A stretch of DNA of 64,000 nucleotides, from IMG/VR virus record IMGVR_UViG_3300030503_000566, positions 21,558-85,557 of that record. One strand, written 5' to 3'. Shown piece by piece: positions 34,805 to 44,578 of the stretch (position 1 is its first letter; the number at the start of each line of letters is the position of its first letter). The translations under genes were made by a program, and so were the position numbers. Source of the DNA: a virus. Below the pieces are notes generated by a model. It saw nothing but the letters and a program-made list of their open reading frames with translations. It ran no database searches and was not told the origin of the DNA.

Positions 34805-36840
34805 GCATAATTACATCACCTGAGTTTTTTAGAAATGTCAAGAGACCTCCAACTCCAGATTCTGCGGAGTATGAGCATTTCTTTGAATATGAATTGGATA
34901 AAATCAAGTATGGTGTAACCATTAATGGAGTCTTTATAGATCCTTGGCTCTATTGGCATCTTAATCATTGGAATATTTATATTAATGATAAAGATGAGAG
35001 AGATGACTCTACCAAAAGAGTGTTTACTCACCCTACTCCCAGAGATAATGAGTGGGCCTTGGCTGAGGCAAGAGCAGAAGCTATTAAGCAGAAAAAAGGA
35101 TTAGTAGCTATTGGTATTCGTAGGTTTGGTAAATCTGAGATAGAGGCTTCTATTATAGCAAGATCAGCAACTATTTACCAAGGTTCTGAAAATGTTGTTT
35201 CCTCCGGTAATGATAAAGATTTAGGGCTTATAACTGATAAACTTGAGAGAGGCCTGACCTCCGTACACCCTTATTTTCAATGGCAAAGGGTAGAGGATAA
35301 TTGGAAGAGGCAGGTTACACTAGGGATAAAAAAGAAAAGTGGTGAGAAATTACCATTCTCTTATATATTAATAAGGAACTATGATGATGGTATCAATAGT
35401 GAAGCAGCCGCAGGTATCACAGCCAAAGAGTTTATTATTGACGAAATTGGAAAATTCCTCTTTCTTCGAGCATTTGAGGCAGCAATGCCAGCTTTTACCT
35501 CAGAATTCGGGTGGATATGTAGTCCTCTCCTTGTAGGGACAGGAGGGGCTTTCGAGAAAGGTAGTGATGCAGAGAAGGTTTTCTTAGATCCTGAGGGACA
35601 TAATATGCTAGGTTTCCAATGGAAGGAGGAACCTAAGAAAATTGGTTTCTTTGTTGGGCATAAAAATAGACTTGAGGCCAAAGTGGATACTACACTGGGG
35701 GATTGGATAACTACAGAGAAGGGAATTATAATCCCCGCAGGTTCAGAGCTTTACACAATCCCCTTTAAGGCATCTGATGCTGAGAAAGCTGAGAAAATAA
35801 CTGATGAGAAAAGAGCACAGAAGAAAAAGGCTAACGATCCTCAGGCTTACCTTAAAGAAGTAATGTACTTCCCCAAGAATCCACAGGAATGCTTCTTAAC
35901 TCTAGGTAATTCGTTCTATAATAGTGAGATGGCTAGAGCACAAAAGGCCAGATTACTCTCTATGGGTAGGAATGGTACCCCCGTAGTCCTCTTTGAGGAT
36001 GGGCAGGAGATAAAACATCAGTTCTCAGATAAGGGTCCAGTAATGAATTGGCCAGCTAAGGCCATGGATGATAAAGATGCTCCTATTATCATATATGAGT
36101 TTCCAATGGAGAATCCACCATTTGGATTATATGTAGCTGGTGTTGACCCTTATAAACAAGATCAGGCTAAGTACTCAGAATCCCTTGGGTCTGTTTACAT
36201 TTACAAAAGAATACATGATATTCTCGGAGAGGGATATAGAGATGTGTTTGTAGCCTCCTACGCAGCAAGACCTAAAAATATTGATACGTGGAATGAACAA
36301 AGTCGTCTCTTAATAAAGTTCTATAACGCTAGAACATTATGTGAGAATGAGGATATGGGATTTATTAACTATATGATTTATAAGGGAGATGGGCATTTTA
36401 TGGAGGATCAACCTGAGTGGTTAAGGGAGATAGTCCCCAATACACAGGTGAATCGTAAGAAGGGGATACATCGTTCCTCTTCCCAAATAAGAACTTATCT
36501 ACACTCAGTTCTTAAACATTATTTCGAAGAGAAGATAGGTGTTCGTCGTAATGATAAAGATGAAGTTATAGGTGATGTGTTAGGAATAACACGAGTACCT
36601 GATGTTATGTTATGTGAGGAAATTGCCCGTTTTAATGAAGAGGATAACTTTGATAGAGAAGTAGCAGCTTCTCTAGCAGTAGCATTAGCAAGACATCTTG
36701 ATCCTCAATTTGTTGTCTCATCTATAGAGAAAGATATTAGAATAAGAGCTTATTTTGATAGAGCTAAATCACAACAGAATCAAAGCTTCATAGATAGAAA
36801 GACCCCAAGCTTCTTAAATAGGAAGACTAAATTTGTATAA
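34801..36840 (+). CDS. terminase large subunit (TerL)
   Basis: A 679-residue packaging motor. ATPase: Walker A-like GIRRFGKSEI (105-114) and Walker B FIIDEIGKF (210-218). The RNase H-like nuclease starts at YVAGVDPYKQDQ, with later acidic residues in LCENEDMG and a C-terminal VPDVMLCEEI. The length and the R-R-F-G-K-S form fit TerL of crAss-like phages. It threads DNA through the portal encoded next. Start ATG overlaps the previous stop. Confidence 0.93.
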   Translation: MSIITSPEFFRNVKRPPTPDSAEYEHFFEYELDKIKYGVTINGVFIDPWLYWHLNHWNIYINDKDERDDSTKRVFTHPTPRDNEWALAEARAEAIKQKKGLVAIGIRRFGKSEIEASIIARSATIYQGSENVVSSGNDKDLGLITDKLERGLTSVHPYFQWQRVEDNWKRQVTLGIKKKSGEKLPFSYILIRNYDDGINSEAAAGITAKEFIIDEIGKFLFLRAFEAAMPAFTSEFGWICSPLLVGTGGAFEKGSDAEKVFLDPEGHNMLGFQWKEEPKKIGFFVGHKNRLEAKVDTTLGDWITTEKGIIIPAGSELYTIPFKASDAEKAEKITDEKRAQKKKANDPQAYLKEVMYFPKNPQECFLTLGNSFYNSEMARAQKARLLSMGRNGTPVVLFEDGQEIKHQFSDKGPVMNWPAKAMDDKDAPIIIYEFPMENPPFGLYVAGVDPYKQDQAKYSESLGSVYIYKRIHDILGEGYRDVFVASYAARPKNIDTWNEQSRLLIKFYNARTLCENEDMGFINYMIYKGDGHFMEDQPEWLREIVPNTQVNRKKGIHRSSSQIRTYLHSVLKHYFEEKIGVRRNDKDEVIGDVLGITRVPDVMLCEEIARFNEEDNFDREVAASLAVALARHLDPQFVVSSIEKDIRIRAYFDRAKSQQNQSFIDRKTPSFLNRKTKFV

Positions 36841-39444
36841 ATGATCATTTTACATACTAAAGATACCGATATTCGGTATGCATATCTTAACCTATATCCA
36901 GACCAATTTGTCTCTGAGGAAGAGAAGAAGACTGATGACTGGATAAAGCCCACGTTAGATTATTTTGCAAATGTAGCATACGCTCAGTATAATAAGAATG
37001 TTATGACCTTTACCAGAAACTACAAACTGGTTAAAGGCATTATTGATAGAGGAGATTTTTTTGAGAATCCTGTTGAGGTTCAAAGCTTTACAGATACCTT
37101 AATGCAGAATGTTGACCTTCCCTCAAATATAGTCCATTATCCTATTCTCAATCCTCCCCTTAATACCCTTGTTGGTGAATTAGCCAAAAGGCCAGATAAT
37201 ACCTTTGTTAGAGCTTTTGATGATGAGAGTAAATCTGAAGAATTGGAAGCAAAGACAGATATGCTCATGCAGTTTATTATGCAGCAGGGTAAACAGGAGG
37301 TTTTAAGAAAGCTTGCATTGCAAGGTGAGAAAGTTCCAGATGAAAAGGATTTAGATCAAATGACTATGGATGAGGTTGAGGAGTATATGACTGATTACAC
37401 CTCCTTAGCTGAACAATGGTCTAATCATATATTAAAAGCCATGAAGATGGAGTTTAATATGAAGGAGAAATCTGAGGATGCCTTTAGAGACTTGTTAATT
37501 AGTGGAAGACAGTTCTATCATATATTTGAAGATAACTCTAAATTAGGATTTAATATCGAGGTAGCTAACGTAAAAAATGTATGGTTTTTAACAGTCCCCG
37601 ATAGGAAATATACCTCCGAACCTACCTCCAGAGAAGGTTGTTATGCAGGAGGAATTATAGAGGTAATGGAACTCTCCGAAATTATAGAGAAGTTTGATCT
37701 CACAAAAGAGGAGATTGATCATCTTAAAAATGGTGTTAAACAGTTCAACTTATTAAATGTCAGGGAGTCCAACTTAATCAATACTAGAAATGTAGGTATA
37801 AACTCAGTCACATATGATGTGTATGATCCTTTAGTATTACAGGAGAGACTAAAGGCTGAAAGCTTCCTCAAAGAAAATAATGACCAACTTAAAGACTTTC
37901 TAGGCCTCTCTAATAACGTAACGGCTTATGGTAATAAATATGCTGTAATGAGGGCTTACTGGATTTCTAAGAAAAAGATGGGGAAACTAACCTTTCTAGA
38001 TGAACAAGGGGTAGAGCAGGTGATCCAAGTAGATGAACATTATGTAGAGGGTTCCATACCTACAGAGATATCAATTGAGTGGGGATTTATCAATCAGTGG
38101 TATCAGGGAGTTAAGATAGGACCAGATATTTACCAACTAAAACCTTTTACCCTTCTAGATTATTGCCCCCTTATAGGTCTTGTACACGAGATCAAGAATA
38201 CAGAGTCTCGTGCCCTAGTGGATTTGATGAAGAATTATCAGACAATTTATAATGTCTGTATGAATCAAATCTTCCAGTTACTCTCTAAGGAGATAGGTAA
38301 CGTGTATCTTACCTCTATAAGGCAGGTTCCTACTCCTAAGGATGGAGATGGACAGGATGCATTAGAACTATTTGAGGAACAGGCTCGTAAAAATGGTATC
38401 CTTTATGTGGATGATAGTCCTGAGAATATGAAGGCCCCCTCCAATTTCAATCAGAATAGGAATGTAGATCTCACAAGAACTCAAGAAATAGAATCTCGCT
38501 TTAAGATAGCTACACAAATGAAACAGGAGTGCTGGCAGCTAGTGGGGGTCTCTGAGCAAAGAGTAGGTGAGGTAGCAGCTACCGAGACTGCAACAGGCAC
38601 ACAAGCTGCTCTCTCTCAATCATTTGCACAGACAGAGCCTTATTTTGCAGCCCACTCGTATGTTCTAAATATGCTTTATCAGGCTATCTTAGATGCTGCC
38701 CAATATGTAGAGAGTACTAAACCTCTCTCCACTATTAAGTATGTATCCTCTGAGGGTGAGAATGCTTTTATACAAGTTAATGGTAAGGATATTAAGAATA
38801 GGGATCTTAAAGTATTTGTTACTGATAGAGCAGATGATTTACGTAACTTACAGGATATCAGGGGTTTATCTCAAGAGATGTTACAAAATGGTGCCTCTGC
38901 TTATGAGATAATTAAATTCTATAACACCACCTCCATGAGGAAGATGGAACAGATTGCCAAAAAGCTTAAGGATCAAAATGATCAAATGCAGCAGCAGGCA
39001 ATGCAACAGAAACAGCAAGAGCTTGATCAGCAACAGAAACAACATGAGGCTGAACTTGAACAAGCTGCTCAACAGCATGAATCTGACCAAGAAAATCAAG
39101 ATAATCAAAACGATCTTGATAGGATTAATAAGAGAGAGATTGCTCTTATTACCGCCCTCGCAGGAAAGAATGATCCATTTGGTCCAACAACTCCAGAGGG
39201 AGAACCAGACATTCTTGCTTATACTAGCTTGCAAAATGACCAAGCTAAGGATGCACAAGATCATGATCTTGAGAATAGAAAGTTCCTACAACAGCAAAAA
39301 GAGCATAGTGATAAAATGGGAGTGGAATACAAGAAGATTCAGGCTGAGAAGGAGAGAACTAAAGCGGATTTAGCTAAAGGAAGAATGGAACTTAAGAAGG
39401 CTAAGATTGCAAAAGCTGCTCAAGCAAAGAAAACCAAGAAGTAA
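36841..39444 (+). CDS. portal protein
   Basis: An 867-residue protein directly after TerL, with no gap. The N-terminal half has the mixed alpha/beta wing pattern of large phage portals; a long region around residue 440-560 resembles the clip/stem. The last 150 residues are a Gln/Lys/Glu-rich coiled coil (QQQAMQQKQQELDQQQ), unusual for portals but known as a tail or barrel region in large-headed podoviruses. It forms the dodecameric DNA gate. Confidence 0.85.
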   Translation: MIILHTKDTDIRYAYLNLYPDQFVSEEEKKTDDWIKPTLDYFANVAYAQYNKNVMTFTRNYKLVKGIIDRGDFFENPVEVQSFTDTLMQNVDLPSNIVHYPILNPPLNTLVGELAKRPDNTFVRAFDDESKSEELEAKTDMLMQFIMQQGKQEVLRKLALQGEKVPDEKDLDQMTMDEVEEYMTDYTSLAEQWSNHILKAMKMEFNMKEKSEDAFRDLLISGRQFYHIFEDNSKLGFNIEVANVKNVWFLTVPDRKYTSEPTSREGCYAGGIIEVMELSEIIEKFDLTKEEIDHLKNGVKQFNLLNVRESNLINTRNVGINSVTYDVYDPLVLQERLKAESFLKENNDQLKDFLGLSNNVTAYGNKYAVMRAYWISKKKMGKLTFLDEQGVEQVIQVDEHYVEGSIPTEISIEWGFINQWYQGVKIGPDIYQLKPFTLLDYCPLIGLVHEIKNTESRALVDLMKNYQTIYNVCMNQIFQLLSKEIGNVYLTSIRQVPTPKDGDGQDALELFEEQARKNGILYVDDSPENMKAPSNFNQNRNVDLTRTQEIESRFKIATQMKQECWQLVGVSEQRVGEVAATETATGTQAALSQSFAQTEPYFAAHSYVLNMLYQAILDAAQYVESTKPLSTIKYVSSEGENAFIQVNGKDIKNRDLKVFVTDRADDLRNLQDIRGLSQEMLQNGASAYEIIKFYNTTSMRKMEQIAKKLKDQNDQMQQQAMQQKQQELDQQQKQHEAELEQAAQQHESDQENQDNQNDLDRINKREIALITALAGKNDPFGPTTPEGEPDILAYTSLQNDQAKDAQDHDLENRKFLQQQKEHSDKMGVEYKKIQAEKERTKADLAKGRMELKKAKIAKAAQAKKTKK

Positions 39445-39447
39445 TAT

Positions 39448-39636
39448 ATGGCAAAACAATCATATAAGTACGAATTAGGCCAATTGGTATACCTCGTGCA
39501 TGACCCAGATCAATATCTGAGAATGATTACAACAATACATCTGAACCTGACAGGAGTTAATTATCAAGTATCATGCGGAGCAGAAGTACTTGATGTTTAT
39601 GAAGAAGAGATAGCACTAGATAAAAAAGTATTCTAA
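39448..39636 (+). CDS. hypothetical protein, 62 aa
   Basis: A small beta-barrel-like protein (YKYELGQLVYLVHDPDQYLR, then LTGVNYQVSCGAEVLDVYEEEI). The pattern of four or five strands recalls small SH3/DUF-type proteins between portal and scaffold in related phages. Function unknown. Confidence 0.65.
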   Translation: MAKQSYKYELGQLVYLVHDPDQYLRMITTIHLNLTGVNYQVSCGAEVLDVYEEEIALDKKVF

Positions 39637-39665
39637 TTGACTTAGTTAAGGAGAATTTTTGATTA

Positions 39666-39749
39666 ATGCCATATAGAGCGATAAAAATCAAGCTTTTACC
39701 TATTTTTCCTTTGCTAGTATCAATAGTAACCTTAATTTTACATCCATAA
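39666..39749 (+). CDS. single-span micro-protein, 27 aa
   Basis: ATG at 39666, TAA at 39749. MPYRAIKIK then a span (LLPIFPLLVSIVTLIL). A run AAGGAG lies 15 bases before the start. Surrounded by structural genes, so its membrane type is out of place. Uncertain. Confidence 0.35.
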   Translation: MPYRAIKIKLLPIFPLLVSIVTLILHP

Positions 39750-39773
39750 ACCACTCATAAATAACTACATTAT

Positions 39774-41012
39774 ATGCCTGCTGAAGCTAAAGAGAAACTT
39801 AGCCTTGATTTTGGTATTGAGGACACGGTGGATGCTGGGGATAAGGAAGTGCTAAATTCATTTTTCGGTACCTCTTCCTCTGCCAATCCAGACGATGTTA
39901 TTAGTAATGATACTGATTCATCCACTACAGATAAGACTACAACCAAAACTCCTGCTAAACCTGATCCTAATAAGAAACCAGACTCGAAGAAGCCTGAAGA
40001 AAAGAAGGATGAGAATACAATAGAGGTTGATCTTGAGGAAGAAGTTCTTGGTGGTGACACTGAGGGTGATGATAAAAAGGTTAAACCTGATGAGGCAAAT
40101 ACCAACACTAATAACCAACAGGAAGATGCTAAGAGCACAATGGCTGCTTTAGCAGAAGAATTCGTTGGTATGGGAATTTTTGCACTTGACGAAGGTGAAA
40201 CTATTGATCCTACCTTAGCTCCAGAAGAATTCTTAAAGTTATATGACAGGAATCAGAAGAGGCAAATCAATGATACTATTGAGAATTTCCTCGAAAAGTT
40301 TGGGGAAGATTACAAAGAGATGTTTGATGCAGTCTTTGTGAATGGTGTTGACCCAAGAGCCTATCTACAGACATTTACCAAATTACAGGATATTGCTTCT
40401 CTTGATATGACCCAAGAGGCCTCACAGGAGAAAGTCTTCAAGGAGTATTGGAGAAGACAAGGATTTCCTGAAGATAAGATTGAGGCAAGATTAGCCAAAA
40501 CTAAAGTTAATGGAGATCTAGAAGATGATTCTACCGAGTTTCACAAAGCCCTTGTTGAGCAAGACTCTAAAGATCTTGAGGTAAAGGCTGAGGATGCAAA
40601 AAGGAAGAATGTAGAAGAGAGAAGAGTTAAGCAGGAATTTGCACAGAACATTAATAAAATTTTGGTTGAGAAGGCAAGGGATAAAGATTTCGAAGGAATC
40701 CCTGTTACTGATCAAATTGCAAAAAGCGCTTTTGAGTTCCTCACACAGGAAAAATACAAACTGCCTACTGGCGAACCTCTTACAGAGTTTGACAAGGCAA
40801 TCCTAGAACTCAGAAGACCTCAGAACCATTCACTTAAAGTGAAATTAGCTCTCTTGCTAATGAATGGTCTGGACCTTACTAAGGTTAAAGTAAAAGAACA
40901 AAATACTACTACTTCCAAGGCCTTCGATTGGGCTACTAAAGGTAGGGGTATTACAAATACCACCAAGAGTGGAAAACAGGCTCAGGTTAAAGAAACCGAA
41001 CCCTTTATATAA
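39774..41012 (+). CDS. probable capsid scaffolding protein
   Basis: A 412-residue acidic protein placed between portal and MCP. The first 120 residues are Asp/Thr/Lys/Pro-rich and disordered; the rest is helical with charged heptads (EVKAEDAKRKNVEERRVKQEF). Position, charge and helical nature match scaffolds of HK97-type phages, where a C-terminal segment binds MCP. No protease domain is visible. Confidence 0.7.
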   Translation: MPAEAKEKLSLDFGIEDTVDAGDKEVLNSFFGTSSSANPDDVISNDTDSSTTDKTTTKTPAKPDPNKKPDSKKPEEKKDENTIEVDLEEEVLGGDTEGDDKKVKPDEANTNTNNQQEDAKSTMAALAEEFVGMGIFALDEGETIDPTLAPEEFLKLYDRNQKRQINDTIENFLEKFGEDYKEMFDAVFVNGVDPRAYLQTFTKLQDIASLDMTQEASQEKVFKEYWRRQGFPEDKIEARLAKTKVNGDLEDDSTEFHKALVEQDSKDLEVKAEDAKRKNVEERRVKQEFAQNINKILVEKARDKDFEGIPVTDQIAKSAFEFLTQEKYKLPTGEPLTEFDKAILELRRPQNHSLKVKLALLLMNGLDLTKVKVKEQNTTTSKAFDWATKGRGITNTTKSGKQAQVKETEPFI

Positions 41013-41037
41013 AAGCAAATCTAAATAGATAAGTACA

Positions 41038-42588
41038 ATGGCTTTACAAACAATTCCCGGGTTTACTGGGTACGCTGCCGCTAGAGTTTCTTCTCTTGAT
41101 AAAAGAGCAGTAGGTAAACTGACAGATACCAATCACTTGGAATCCTTACACCAGATTGAACCTGCTCATTATGACAAGAAGATAATCTCCCTGTATACAC
41201 AGACTTCTTTGTATAGCAACGACTTCTTGGAGATGATTAATCAATCCACTCCATATTACATTGAGAGTAATTCGGATAGCTGGCAGTGGGATATTCAGGT
41301 TCCATACAAGTTTCCTAAGATCATCCAAGTTCCTGATGCAACTAACTCGTTAACCAGACCGGGTATTGATGGGCAGGACTTTCAGTTGGTACTTGATACC
41401 AATGAATTTGTCTTGAATGATGTGGTCACCCCCCATAAGATGTATTGTGATACTCCCTTAGTAGTTGCAAAAGATCCACTTCCTTATGCTGATGGATTCC
41501 TTTATGATTTTACTATCCTTAGTGAGAATCCCCTGACTACTTTTATTCAATCCAACTTTATTCAGCCGGGTGTTGAATTACAACAGATTGATAACAGTAC
41601 TGGTGAATTTGATCAGGATCTCTCTGGTCTACCTAGATTGGGAGAAAGAATTACATTGTATGAAACATTGGGTTCTGGTTACTCTGTTGAGCACTCCATA
41701 ACTGGTTGGGCTGATGACAGAATGCTGAGAGATGGAGATGGTAAACCACTGGATATCACCATCTTTGCTAAACTACGTAGAAATGAAATTGGTACTAATG
41801 ACCTCCAAGGGGTTAGATGGGAACCTTATGTAGAGACAATGATGAGGAAGAAGATGCTGGATCTGAAGGTTAATAGAATGGTATGGGGTAAACCCGGTAC
41901 TACTAAGACCAGAGGTTCTCGTCAGGAACTCAAGAAAGTCTCTGGTGGCATATACTACAAGATGAGAAATAACGGGAATAGAGTTACCTATAATAGAGGT
42001 GAGTTCTCGCTAGAGCTTTTGAGAGATGTATTTGGTGATTTATTCTATCGTAGGGTTGATATTAAAGATAGAAGGGTTAAGATCTACACTAATGAAGCAG
42101 GGTTTGATCTTTTTAATCAGGCTAACAAGCAGGATTTGCTGAACTCTGGTTTGACTATTATCGCTGATGACAGGTTCATCGAAGGTAAAGGTCAGCATAT
42201 GACCATCAGTTATGGTTTTGATGCAATGGTTACTCGTGAAACTGGTAGGATTGATTTAGTTCACCTTAGAGAACTTGATCTTCCACAGACTAACTTGGAA
42301 TTTGGTCAGAACAAAAAGTCCACTCCTCTATTCATGGTATTTGATGTATCTACCACTGGGGATGGTACTCTAAAGAATAATATTAGAGAAGTAAGATTGA
42401 AGGGTAGACCTTCAATGACTTGGGGTTATATAGATGGTAGAAGACACCACCTTGGTTTTGCCAAGTCTCAGGGCCACTCTGCTGCTAACAAGTTTGATGG
42501 CTATACAATATTTATGGATGATAGATGTGATGTATTTATTGAAGATCTCTCTAGAACAGTGATCATCGAAGAAGTTCCGCAATTCTAA
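41038..42588 (+). CDS. major capsid protein, HK97 fold
   Basis: A 516-residue protein following the scaffold. The size, the location and strand-rich second half (IKDRRVKIYTNEAGFDLFNQ, MTISYGFDAMVTRETGRI) fit the MCP of crAss-like phages. It uses more GGT, GAC and CTG codons than most neighbours, as expected of the most abundant virion protein. It is followed by a structured noncoding stretch of 230 bases, which may tune the expression ratio between MCP and the next genes. Confidence 0.83.
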   Translation: MALQTIPGFTGYAAARVSSLDKRAVGKLTDTNHLESLHQIEPAHYDKKIISLYTQTSLYSNDFLEMINQSTPYYIESNSDSWQWDIQVPYKFPKIIQVPDATNSLTRPGIDGQDFQLVLDTNEFVLNDVVTPHKMYCDTPLVVAKDPLPYADGFLYDFTILSENPLTTFIQSNFIQPGVELQQIDNSTGEFDQDLSGLPRLGERITLYETLGSGYSVEHSITGWADDRMLRDGDGKPLDITIFAKLRRNEIGTNDLQGVRWEPYVETMMRKKMLDLKVNRMVWGKPGTTKTRGSRQELKKVSGGIYYKMRNNGNRVTYNRGEFSLELLRDVFGDLFYRRVDIKDRRVKIYTNEAGFDLFNQANKQDLLNSGLTIIADDRFIEGKGQHMTISYGFDAMVTRETGRIDLVHLRELDLPQTNLEFGQNKKSTPLFMVFDVSTTGDGTLKNNIREVRLKGRPSMTWGYIDGRRHHLGFAKSQGHSAANKFDGYTIFMDDRCDVFIEDLSRTVIIEEVPQF

Positions 42589-42599
42589 ACTCCTTATGG

Positions 42600-42791
42600 T
42601 TCTGGGTTATCCTTCAAAACCCTGAAACTAATTCCCACCGGGGGAGAGAAATCACTGGTTCAAGGACTTTCCCCCACAATCTCTTTACTCAGCTTTATGG
42701 CTGTGGTTCGAAACTAAGTAAAGAACATAAACAAGACAGGATAAGCATCTGGGCAGCCGCAAGGCAGGATATCTTAACTAGGCAGTCTTGT
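42600..42791 (+). ncRNA. structured RNA between MCP and next gene
   Basis: Four hairpins in a row: TTC-GGGTT/AACCC-GAA (42600-42626); GGGGGA/TCCCCC (42640-42675); CTTTACT/AGTAAAG with inner CAGC/GCTG (42683-42723); ACAAGAC/GTCTTGT (42731-42791) with inner GATA/TATC and a GNRA-capped GCC-GCAA-GGC. No gene fits here. It may be a regulatory element, attenuator, RNA stabiliser or intron remnant. Confidence 0.45.
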
Positions 42792-42819
42792 AAAAAACCA
42801 CAAATAAACAACTACAGTT

Positions 42820-43785
42820 ATGGCTAAGATGGGCAAGATTTCCAGCATTAAGAAAGCATACCCAAAAGGTATTAGCAGTCTTGAAGCTTCTCTCTCTGAT
42901 AAAGGATATGACAGGTTTCCCGGTACTTATAGCATGATGCTCCCTTTTAGGGAAATGTCTGGTAAGTATAGAACAGGGCTTGATGTTGATGCAGGATATC
43001 TTAATAAGCTCTCCCCTGAAAACAAAGTGTTAAAGGTGAAAGAAATTATTGAGACCAAGAAGAGATTGGAGGAAGCCACAGGATTGGATTTGGGTCCCCG
43101 TTCCTCTTATTATAATCTTGCTGCTAAAGGAAAGGATGGAGAACCTATCACAAAAGTTAGCGCCGTGAAGCTCTATCAAGGTGATAATTTATACACCTTT
43201 AATGATCCAATTCAAGAAATTACGTTTATCTGGCTCTCTGTCCATCCACAAATTGCTTCCTCCTACAAAGCATATGAGAGAGGAGAATACACTTCTCAGA
43301 CTCAGTTTTATGTAAATAGCGAGGATATTGAACAGGAACAGATCTTTAGTAAGAAAGTCCTTCAAAATAAGGCTATTGCTGAACTGGAGGATATGACTCC
43401 CGAAAAGAAGAAAAAGATTGCCAGATTACTCGGTTTGCCAGTATCTGATAATACTAAGGAAAGTCAGGTCTATAATCTACTCGATTCTTGGATTAAGCAG
43501 GGGGATATCAGAGCAGGAGACTTTAAGGGTCAAAACCCAATCACTCTTTTCAATAAGTTAGTAGGTTTAGATAATAAGCTTCTCGAAGTTAAGAACTTGG
43601 TAGAGCAAGCCATAACCAACTCCATCTATAGGGTCCATAAAGCAGGTCGTATATATGAGGGTAATGTAGAACTGTTCAAATCTAAAGATGAGCTAATTGA
43701 GTATTTATACTCGGAAAAAGGACAAGAAGATTTCTTAGCTCTCACAGACAAACTTGAAGCCAAAAAATCTATGACAGTTCAATAA
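42820..43785 (+). CDS. structural protein candidate, 321 aa
   Basis: The protein opens KMGKISSIKKAYPKGISSLE, has a Tyr-rich middle (RSSYYNLAAKGKDG) and a helical second half (TPEKKKKIARLLGLPVSDN). It follows MCP, the place for capsid-associated or head-completion proteins. No fold is recognised. Confidence 0.65.
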   Translation: MAKMGKISSIKKAYPKGISSLEASLSDKGYDRFPGTYSMMLPFREMSGKYRTGLDVDAGYLNKLSPENKVLKVKEIIETKKRLEEATGLDLGPRSSYYNLAAKGKDGEPITKVSAVKLYQGDNLYTFNDPIQEITFIWLSVHPQIASSYKAYERGEYTSQTQFYVNSEDIEQEQIFSKKVLQNKAIAELEDMTPEKKKKIARLLGLPVSDNTKESQVYNLLDSWIKQGDIRAGDFKGQNPITLFNKLVGLDNKLLEVKNLVEQAITNSIYRVHKAGRIYEGNVELFKSKDELIEYLYSEKGQEDFLALTDKLEAKKSMTVQ

Positions 43786-43791
43786 GGTATT

Positions 43792-44520
43792 ATGATTAGT
43801 GTATACAGTTTGCTTTACAAAATTGATTTAAGGCTTAATAAACTGGCTACAAATGATCATCAAGCGATACCAGTTGAAAATAAGATTGTTTCGCTTAATT
43901 CAGCACAGGATAAGCTTATTAAGCTCAGGCTTGATGAGAACAATATATACCATCAAGGCTTAGATGCCTTTAAAAAGAGATATGAGGATCTACAACATTT
44001 GATAGAACCCTTTCATCTCCACCCTCTTTCCCTAGAACTTGTTGATCCCCAACTAAATAAGTGGTCTGCTCAGTTAAGCAACCTGATCCCCTTATATATG
44101 TTCTACATAGATTCCTATGTATTAGCTAATAAGGGAGTTTGTCGGGATCATACTATATATGTTAATAGAGATTTGACAAAACATGCAGATATAACAGTCT
44201 TGCTTGCAAATAATAATGTCAATCCCTCTTTTGAGTATCAAGAGACATTTTGTACTATCTCCTCTGACGCTTATGAGGCATATACTGATGGTAGTTTTAA
44301 CTTTACTAATGCTTACATCTCATATCTTAGATATCCAGTTAGAATAGATGCTCCGGGATATATACATGGCGATGGAGTTACCTCTACAGAGGTTGATTGT
44401 GAATTAGCAGCCTATTTAGAAGATGATATTGTAGATCTTGCTATTCAAGATCTTGCTATGAGTACTGAGAATATGGCTGCCTCACAGGCTTCGCAACAAA
44501 GAACACAGACAAATGAATAG
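43792..44520 (+). CDS. head-tail connector/ring protein candidate, 242 aa
   Basis: The N-terminus (ISVYSLLYKIDLRLNKLAT) is the helical start typical of connector proteins of crAss-like phages, with a long helix and later strands (YISYLRYPVRIDAPGYIHG). It ends in a Gln/Ser/Thr tail. Likely part of the neck below the portal; inferred from position and helix pattern. Confidence 0.6.
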   Translation: MISVYSLLYKIDLRLNKLATNDHQAIPVENKIVSLNSAQDKLIKLRLDENNIYHQGLDAFKKRYEDLQHLIEPFHLHPLSLELVDPQLNKWSAQLSNLIPLYMFYIDSYVLANKGVCRDHTIYVNRDLTKHADITVLLANNNVNPSFEYQETFCTISSDAYEAYTDGSFNFTNAYISYLRYPVRIDAPGYIHGDGVTSTEVDCELAAYLEDDIVDLAIQDLAMSTENMAASQASQQRTQTNE

Positions 44521-44524
44521 TATA

Positions 44525-44542
44525 GTATAGTACTAAAAGTAC
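44525..44542. repeat. inverted repeat TAGTACT-AAA-AGTACTA
   Basis: A 7-base perfect inverted repeat with a 3-base spacer just after the stop codon of the 242-residue gene. There is no T-run, so it is not a usual terminator. It might act as a weak processing site. Confidence 0.5.
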
Positions 44543-44578
44543 TAGCTAATAACTAACAAACTTAAAATTTGAATAAAA

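Noticed and set aside
27155-39679. A shared 17-mer TTAATGCCATATAGAGC at 27155 and 39663
   Set aside because: A single 17-base match in 64 kb of AT-rich DNA can arise by chance, and no flanking similarity extends it.
42695-42725. GGTTCGAAACT in the MCP downstream RNA resembling a tRNA T-loop
   Set aside because: No tRNA or tmRNA cloverleaf can be drawn; the T-stem does not pair.
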